Below, piece after piece: positions 60,920 to 64,000 of a stretch of DNA of 64,000 nucleotides. This DNA is from Diphasiastrum complanatum (Eukaryota; Streptophyta; Lycopodiopsida; Lycopodiales; Lycopodiaceae). Positions within the stretch are counted from its first letter, which is position 1. Each line of letters opens with the position of its first letter. The notes beneath the pieces were generated by a model that searched no databases, was not told where the DNA came from, and was given only the letters and a program-made list of their open reading frames with translations. The DNA lies in assembly GCA_029204225.1 (NCBI GenBank), contig CM055112.1, forward strand, positions 439,001 through 503,000, read 5' to 3'. A program made the position numbers and the translations under genes.

Positions 60920-61420
60920 AATTCAGGTATGTGGGCCATATCATATTAGATCGAGGTATCAATATCAAGTATGATAAGGTTCACAAGATGCAATATTCAC
61001 TTATCTCATAGACCATTTGGTAAGTAAAATATTTTGTAGGCTTCCAATGACATTTTCATAGGTTTATTAAGGACTATGCCTCATTGGCATTGTCTTTGAT
61101 AAATCTTTTAAGGGAAGTGAAGAGGATTGCCAAAGACAACCATACAAAGTTAGCCCATTTGTTCCCTTTGAAGTACTATGTGTCTACTACATTCGTACTT
61201 AGACACATGGTCGATCTAAACAAGACATACCTTGTTGAGATGAATGTTATCGACTATGTTGTAGAAATAGTCATGTAGTCAATTTTTCAAGATGGTAGAT
61301 CATAAACTTTTAAAAGCAAATAGTTGCTATATAGGTATTTATGTATGAAAGCAATTTTTTGCAATTGTTCACACTCTAAATATTTGGAGACATTATTCGC
61401 ATGGATTCAAATTTACAATG
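60920..61420 (+). mobile_element. Ty3/gypsy RT-RNase H remnant
   Basis: Plus-strand translation gives GHIILDRGINIKYDKVHKMQ, then FIKDYASLALSLINLLRE and FVLRHMVDLNKTYLVEMNV, and after a frameshift QFFAIVHTLNIWRHYSHGFK. These are the RT connection and RNase H blocks of gypsy Pol. Highly diverged and broken; no LTR identified. Confidence 0.7.
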
Positions 61421-61849
61421 AAGTGTTGGATGTTAATCTCATACCATGTGAGGACTCAACAAATTTCAAACTGATTTTTTGCAAACAAACTTTCTACATG
61501 CAAAGAATGACAATCTGCAAAAATGAATGAAAATTTGCACAGTTTACAAAAATACATTGGATTCACAACAATCTCAACAGACGTTCGAAGAACATTTAAA
61601 TAAATGTTTGAAGGAGCCTAGAAATTGTTTGAAAAACGTTTGAAAGAGTTTGAGAAAGTATTCGAAGAAAACTCAAATAATCTGCAAAGGATTCCAAAGA
61701 GTGTTTGAGAAGGACTAAAGGAGAATGTTTGAATCTAGAGAGATTTGAAAAAAATTGAATTTGAGCAATTGTCAAATTTGAATTTGAATTCAAACTGTTG
61801 TTTAGGGTCAATCACACAGGTTTGCTCGCCTATGAGAGGAGTAGAGTCA

Positions 61850-64000
61850 GGAGAGGTAGTTTTGTTGATGTCTTTAGGTGCAGATTCAACTTTTGTAGAG
61901 TCGAATACACCCGAGGAGGTGTGTAACCACCCATCGTATAGGACACCTGATGCCGAGTCTAGATTAGCTAGGACTAAAAGGTTGAGGCGTAGATACGGTG
62001 CGAAGAGGAGATTTTTACGTAGGGGTGGTCCACCAGCACATTGTGTTACGCCCGAGGAGGTGCGTAATCACCCATCATATAGGACTCCAAAGGCATAGTC
62101 TAGATCAGTTAGAGCTAAACGACGGGCGCATTTCAGGCGAAGATGAGAGCCCTAGATAGGGTTGGTAGGTTATTTGAGGTGGGCAGATCGTTCCTAACTC
62201 CATCCCATCATGATTTGGGATGGATGGAGTTTGCATGTGATTGTTGTTCGACCTTGCGATGGAAAATAGAAAGGAATAGCCATTTTTGTTGCATGAAAGA
62301 CAAGGTGCGTTTGCCTTTGATGCCATCACCGCCTTCTGAGCTATTTCATTTGTACACGTCCTCCGATGACTCGGGAGCTCATTTTAGAAAGAATATTTGA
62401 GATTATGATAACTCATTGGCATTCACATCTCTTGGAGTGAATATGGATAGATCCATCTCCAACTTCGTAGGCAGCGCGCATACACGTTTCGAGTGTCTAG
62501 GCGGTTGTACCATCACATCAGTGGTTTGTTGTCATCGGATAGGCCTTCCTTTTCACAAATTTACTTCATGGATGGTGATGATTTGCAAGCGGATCATAGT
62601 TCATTTCTGAGCCCTGAGCTTAGGCGTGATGGTCTCTTTGTCTTGCAGAGCATGATGGTGGATGTAAGTCCATTTGCGCAATGTTTTAAGAATGTTGCGC
62701 GGATCATGCGGGCAAATGCCACAAAGGATATTCGTCTCCGCATAGTATCAGGTTGTTTGCAGAGTAGATTGAGCAGGCAATTCAATGCTCCCGCGAGCAA
62801 TAAGATTGTGGTGCTTATGCCTTTAGACGAGACCCCGAGTGACGGAATGCGTGACATCATATTGCATTCCATTCAGGATGGTTTGCAATTCATCACACAA
62901 TATCATTGGTCATATGATGCATTGCATTTTGTACTATTATTTTCATTTGGTACCGATGGGTAGTATCCGAAAATCCCACATGTGCACGTCAGAGATGACA
63001 CACGTGCTGATGATGGTGTCGATAATGGTGCACTTTCTGATGCCTTTGAAGAGCATTTAGAGGGTAGTCACAAAGCTGTCACCGTTCGAGAGTTTTACTG
63101 CTATCATTTATAGGTTAGTACAGAGCATATTTCACCGATCCATTTGGGTGAAAGGCTGCTGCAAGAGTACGCATGTGACATGATGGCAAAGATGGTGCAA
63201 AATAACATGAACTACTACTACAATAATCAGCACAACTTTCGTAGAGAAACTTGTAGCGATATTGCTGATGTTGGGGGAGCTCATTCCTCTAGCGACATAG
63301 GAATGCGAGTAGTGCTTCCATCTTCATACATCGGTTCACCGCGTCATATGCATCATCAATACCAAGATGCTTTGGTCGTCGTTAGGGATTTGGGTTCTCC
63401 CAATCTGTTTATCATGATGACGATGAACCCAAATTGGTCGGAGTTGAGGAGAGAGTTGCAAAACCAGCAGATAGCTGTAGACAGGCCTGATTTGGTATCG
63501 AGGGTTTTTAGCATGAAGCTACAGCATTTGATTGACTTACTGAAGAACGATGGTATTTTTGGGCGCATTATAGGGAGGCTGCATGTCGTGGAATTCCTTA
63601 AGAAGGATTGTCTCACGGCCACCTTTTGATTATATTGGAGGAGCGGAGCAAACCCTTCACGGTTGGAGATTACGATCGTATTGTGTGTGCAGAGATTTCT
63701 GTGAATGAGGAAGATCCAAAATTGTATGAGATAGTGATGAGATCTATGATGCATGGTCCATGCAGAGCATCCTTTCTAAATGCCCAGTGCATGAAGGACA
63801 AAAAATGCTCGAAGAACTATCCAAAGAATTTTATTGATGAAACATCAATGGTGAAGGGATATGTTTTATATAGGCGGAGGGATAACGGAGTGACGGTGCA
63901 TTCACATGGAGTAGAGTTAGATAACATGTGGGTTGTACCGTACAACAGGTGATTGGCACTACATTTTCAGTGCCACTTGAACGTGGAGGTATGTGCACAT
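61850..64000 (+). mobile_element. Helitron Rep/helicase N-terminal half, decayed, continuing past window end
   Basis: Rolling-circle (HUH) transposase region. The N-terminus has two Arg-rich repeats (TPEEVCNHPSYRTPDAESRL and TPEEVRNHPSYRTPKA). Then comes a Cys-rich block (WMEFACDCCSTLRW, FCCMKDKVRLP) and DYDNSLAFTSLGVNMDRSI. From 62,493: HHISGLLSSDRP, the spacer domain, VVLPSSYIGSPRHMHHQYQD and LFIMMTMNPNWSEL. Then, after a frameshift near 63,600, SHGHLLIILEE (the HUH-type His-x-His), MMHGPCRASFLNAQCMKDKK and LDNMWVVPYNR. In-frame stops lie near 62,961 and 63,112. The Rep tyrosines and helicase lie beyond the window. The copy cannot encode a full protein. Confidence 0.9.

Overview
The window is nuclear plant DNA. 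Evidence for this is two multi-exon plant genes with GT-AG introns, one GC-AG intron, long (GA)n/(CT)n arrays, and remnants of Ty1/copia and Ty3/gypsy elements, a Helitron, a LINE, a SINE and a Harbinger-type element. Very low gene density and introns up to 19 kb point to a large repeat-rich genome. A seedless vascular plant (fern or lycophyte) is my guess, from genome style and protein divergence; the sequence does not prove it.

Two host genes are well supported, both on the minus strand. The first (5,348-7,319) is a complete 4-exon strictosidine-synthase-like/APMAP-type six-bladed beta-propeller protein of 426 aa. The second is the gene for gamma-tubulin complex component 2 (GCP2), spread over about 40 kb (57,694 to 17,509) in 25 exons that splice in frame to about 933 aa; only the exon 1 donor is uncertain. 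Everything else from 17.5 to 57.7 kb lies in its introns.

Layout: 1-823, 3' end of a copia element. 1,831-2,777, Harbinger-like TIR element with TAA target duplications. 2.84-3.95 kb, chromodomain gypsy remnant. 5.3-7.3 kb, propeller gene with a (GA)n array in intron 1. 8.9-13.0 kb, scrambled copia debris. 14.2-14.95 kb, LINE 3' domain. 17.5-57.7 kb, GCP2. Its large introns hold a tRNA-derived SINE (20.0 kb), a tRNA-Asp-primed gypsy gag/protease remnant (26.3-29.8 kb), gypsy RT remnants (32.6-35.6 kb), a GC-rich decayed locus (38.4-41.0 kb), and a nest of LTR elements (42,576-52,796). 60.9-61.4 kb is another gypsy remnant. 61.85 kb to the end is a decayed Helitron Rep.

The most notable structure is the nest in GCP2 intron 2. 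A minus-strand LTR element has flanking GACAC duplications, non-TG/CA LTR ends (AGTTA...TAACT), gag-type coding, long unknown ORFs and no visible reverse transcriptase. About 420 bp of it, covering the end of the 5' LTR, the primer site and the leader, is inverted. Inside that inverted segment sits a 5,333-bp copia element with 390-bp LTRs that differ at six positions and CTGCT duplications.
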